From positions 1-34,021 of the forward strand of contig NZ_VIKX01000025.1 of assembly GCF_009711935.1 (NCBI RefSeq): DNA of 34,021 nucleotides, written 5' to 3'. The DNA is from Dolichospermum sp. UHCC 0259 (GTDB lineage: Bacteria; Cyanobacteriota; Cyanobacteriia; Cyanobacteriales; Nostocaceae). Of this stretch, positions 31,699-34,021 are shown piece by piece; position 1 is the stretch's first letter, and every line of letters starts with the position of its first letter. The notes beneath the pieces are model-generated. The model had not been told where the DNA came from, made no database searches, and was given only the letters and a program-made list of their open reading frames with translations. A program made the translations under genes and the position numbers.

Positions 31699-32739
31699 TT
31701 ATGGAAGTTGCCAGATTCTAATTGTCCCATCTTCGCTACTACTAGCAAGAAATTTTTGATTTGGACTAATAGCGATCGCTTCTACCGCATTTGTATCACC
31801 GCTCATAGTTGAGATTAGCTTACCAGTGCGCCAATCCCAAAATTTTATTTTGCCATTAAAATTGCCAGTAATCATCCTTCGTCCATCAGCAGTGAGGACA
31901 ATTGACTCAATTGAATCTGTATTCTGAGTAAAATCACGCAACAATTTACCCGTACCTAATTCCCAAAACTTCAGAGTATTAATGGCGCTATCTTTATTCA
32001 CCAACTGACCAAAACTACCACTAATCACCACCTTATTATCCAAACTCACAGCCAAAGCATCAACACCCGGTGGATGTTCCATACTGTGCAACAGTTTTCC
32101 AGTCCGTAAATTCCACAATTTAACTTGTTCCTTTGCCGCACTATTACCCCCACTACCACTGATAAGAGTTTTCCCATCAGGACTGATAGCCAGACGACTA
32201 ATATAATCTGAATGTCCCACAAGAGTCCGCAGTCGTGTTCCCGTCTGTAAATTCCATATTTGGATTTGACGATCATCACTACCACTGACAAGGGTTTTGC
32301 CATCAGGACTAATTGCTACTGCTTCCACTGGCAATGAATGTCCAGCGATCGTCAAAAGTAGTTTACCCGTAGACAAATTCCACACCTTAACCGTATGATC
32401 AATATCGCCACTCACCAAAATCTGTCCATTTGTCCCACCCATAGCCAGAGACGTAACACCTTCTGATTTAGATTTCAGAGTATTTAAAAGTTTACCAGTC
32501 TGTAATTCCCAGATTTTAATACTTCCTGACCGACTACCACCAATTAATTTTTTGCCATCAGCACTAATAATAATAGCTGGAACTCTTTCTGGTTCTTTGA
32601 ATGTGAAAATCGGTTGACTACTTTGGCTGACATAAGTAGTTGCATGAGTAGGAGGAGGAGTCAATGAATTAGCTGGAAGCCAAGGTATAGCCACACCCAA
32701 AGTAGCGATCGTCAAAATTTTCCAAGAAATTAGATTCAT
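31699..32739 (-). CDS. exported or membrane-anchored WD40 repeat protein
   Basis: The 346-residue protein starts with a hydrophobic segment (WKILTIATLGVAIPWLPANS) that acts as a signal peptide or anchor, followed by a threonine/proline linker. Residues ~45-346 hold seven WD40 units with the G-x-(I/V)-(K/R)-(I/F)-W pattern (SGSIKIWELQTGKLL, DRQIQIWNLQTGTRL, DGTIRIWQLP), enough for one seven-bladed propeller. It should sit outside the cytoplasm, where the sensor domains of the two downstream kinases are. A ligand-binding or scaffold role with those kinases is inferred from order and strand only. Confidence 0.85.
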   Translation of the reverse strand: MNLISWKILTIATLGVAIPWLPANSLTPPPTHATTYVSQSSQPIFTFKEPERVPAIIISADGKKLIGGSRSGSIKIWELQTGKLLNTLKSKSEGVTSLAMGGTNGQILVSGDIDHTVKVWNLSTGKLLLTIAGHSLPVEAVAISPDGKTLVSGSDDRQIQIWNLQTGTRLRTLVGHSDYISRLAISPDGKTLISGSGGNSAAKEQVKLWNLRTGKLLHSMEHPPGVDALAVSLDNKVVISGSFGQLVNKDSAINTLKFWELGTGKLLRDFTQNTDSIESIVLTADGRRMITGNFNGKIKFWDWRTGKLISTMSGDTNAVEAIAISPNQKFLASSSEDGTIRIWQLP

Positions 32740-32776
32740 ATAATAATAGGTTAGAGCTTTTGTAGTTATGGCTTTT

Positions 32777-32839
32777 GTAGGGTGCGTCAGACCCGATAAT
32801 TCTGTAAAAAACAGATTTCCTCTATCTGACGCACCCTAC
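32777..32839. repeat. MITE-like inverted repeat, copy 2
   Basis: GTAGGGTGCGTCAGA (32777-32791) is exactly mirrored at 32825-32839 (TCTGACGCACCCTAC) around 33 AT-rich bases. Arms and total size match the copy at 13984-14044, while the interior differs. It lies between the divergent WD40 and ligase genes. Confidence 0.75.
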
Positions 32840-32996
32840 TCAATCAGTTATTCCCAAAGCCGAAAACGACGCAATTTCGTTTATTGATATGATGGTGAGT
32901 TTGTACAGTGGGTAAATCCCATAGGTTACTAAAAAATTGCATTTATAGATAGAATTTTCAGCAAGAACAACCAGATTTTTTTTACAAACCAGCCTT

Positions 32997-34021
32997 ATGA
33001 CACCACAAATATCAACACAAAAAGCAATTCGGGGATTAGAAGATTTTATCTCAACTCCCTTAGCAGACAAACTAGAAAAACACTTGAATATTGACTCTCA
33101 AGAAATAGCTTTGAGATTATTTCAAGATGTAGCTGCTAGTGTACCCGCTTATCAGGCATTTTTAGCAGAACGAGACATAAATCCTCAAGATATTCAAACA
33201 TTAGTAGATTTCCAAAACTTACCAAAAATTAATAAAGAAAATTATATTTCCCGTTATTCTTTGCCCCAACTGTGTAATAATGGAAAACTAGGAAGTTGTG
33301 ATATGATTGCTGCTTCCTCTGGCTCAACAGGTAAACCCACATTTTGGCCACGTTTCATCACCGACGAACTAGAAATAGCCACCCGCTTTGAACAAATTTT
33401 TCATGATAGTTTTCATGCCGATACTAAACCCACTTTAGCAGTAATTTGTTTTACCTTGGGAACTTGGGTTGGTGGAATGTTTACCACTAATTGCTGTCGT
33501 CATTTAGCCGCTAAAGGTTATCCAATTACCGTTATTACTCCAGGGAATAATAAAACAGAAATTTTGCGAATTGTCCAAGAATTGGGCAGTAATTTTGAGC
33601 AAGTTGTCTTATTAGGATATCCACCATTTCTCAAAGATGTGATTGATACGGGTATTGCCAATGGAATGCAGTGGGGACAATATCACATTAAGTTAGTCAT
33701 GGCAGGGGAAGTATTCAGTGAAGAATGGCGCGATTTAGTTGGGGAAAGAATCGGTTCAGAAAATCCCTATGATGATTTTGCTTCCATGTATGGAACAGCA
33801 GATGCAGGAGTTTTAGGCAATGAAACCCCTTTAAGTATTTGTATTCGGCGGTTTTTAGCAGCCACACCTGCCGCAGCTAAAGCATTATTTGGAGAGTCGC
33901 GTTTACCTACTTTAGTTCAATATGATCCTTGCAGTCGGTTTTTTGAAGTAGAAGATGGAAATTTACTATTTTCTGGGCGTAATGGTGTGCCTTTAAGTAG
34001 GTTAACAGAAAAATTTAAAGG
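32997..34021 (+). CDS. phenylacetate--CoA ligase (PaaK)-like adenylate-forming enzyme, 3' truncated by the window
   Basis: The frame opens at ATG 32997 (MTPQISTQKAIRGLEDF) and is still open at the right edge after 341 codons. It has the adenylate-forming P-loop ASSGSTGKPT at 106-115, an N-terminal PaaK-like region (FQNLPKINKENYISRYS), and later VMAGEVFSEEWRDLVGERIG and the SMYGTADAG motif, matching PaaK-type AMP-binding enzymes. These activate a carboxylic acid with ATP, usually to form a CoA thioester. The substrate is not deducible. The gene diverges from the WD40 gene across a MITE-like repeat. The C-terminal lid domain lies outside the window. Confidence 0.85.
   Translation, partial: MTPQISTQKAIRGLEDFISTPLADKLEKHLNIDSQEIALRLFQDVAASVPAYQAFLAERDINPQDIQTLVDFQNLPKINKENYISRYSLPQLCNNGKLGSCDMIAASSGSTGKPTFWPRFITDELEIATRFEQIFHDSFHADTKPTLAVICFTLGTWVGGMFTTNCCRHLAAKGYPITVITPGNNKTEILRIVQELGSNFEQVVLLGYPPFLKDVIDTGIANGMQWGQYHIKLVMAGEVFSEEWRDLVGERIGSENPYDDFASMYGTADAGVLGNETPLSICIRRFLAATPAAAKALFGESRLPTLVQYDPCSRFFEVEDGNLLFSGRNGVPLSRLTEKFK

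Overview
The window looks like chromosomal DNA of an AT-rich filamentous, probably heterocyst-forming cyanobacterium of the Nostoc/Anabaena/Dolichospermum group. The HIP1 octamer GCGATCGC recurs throughout. Heptanucleotide tandem repeats are scattered between genes. The gene set (DUF1824, CcmS-like protein, desaturase/short-chain dehydrogenase fusion, zinc-ribbon serine/threonine kinases, WD40 and STAND proteins) is typical of that group. No rRNA, tRNA or transposase gene was recognised.

Bases 1-4550 form an accessory/defence island. It contains a 5'-truncated hicB remnant, a DUF2281 antitoxin followed by a 16-codon MazF-like toxin stub, and a minus-strand cluster of three genes: a pentapeptide-repeat/HNH fusion, an OLD/RecF-like AAA ATPase and a DUF3226 Toprim protein. 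An intact hicAB pair follows. The hicB remnant and the intact hicB share an identical 53-base block, so the island is bracketed by direct repeats. Bases 4593-13109 mix housekeeping genes (alaS, uup) with small accessory genes: higBA, a DUF433/DUF5615 VapBC-like pair, a free-standing M41-like metalloprotease, two unknown proteins and DUF1824.

Bases 13110-17136 are rich in repeats. A decayed ABC-transporter ATPase carries two copies of a small palindromic insert, one of them interrupting a HIP1 site. Then come a MITE-like inverted repeat, a CcmS-like gene, a desaturase/dehydrogenase fusion, five near-perfect 69-bp tandem repeats, a perfect 15-bp-arm hairpin and a four-repeat CRISPR array without cas genes. 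The array has a plausible minus-strand promoter about 200 bp to its right. Bases 17137-19251 hold pdhA and tatC (minus strand), followed by about 800 bp that are mostly non-coding but contain a striking hairpin and perhaps a tiny membrane peptide.

Bases 20065-34021 are signalling-rich. They include a small secreted protein and an overlapping pair made of a P-loop ATPase and a 1694-residue STAND NTPase with a membrane segment and 14 WD40 repeats. After a 2Fe-2S ferredoxin and a small acidic helical protein come two paralogous zinc-ribbon Ser/Thr kinases and an exported WD40 propeller (minus strand). The window ends inside a PaaK-like adenylate-forming ligase. The least-described systems here are the Toprim/ATPase/pentapeptide-HNH cluster, the ATPase-STAND-WD40 pair, and the insertion/CRISPR/minisatellite tract at 13.4-16.9 kb. 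All identifications come from reading the sequence; no database search was run.
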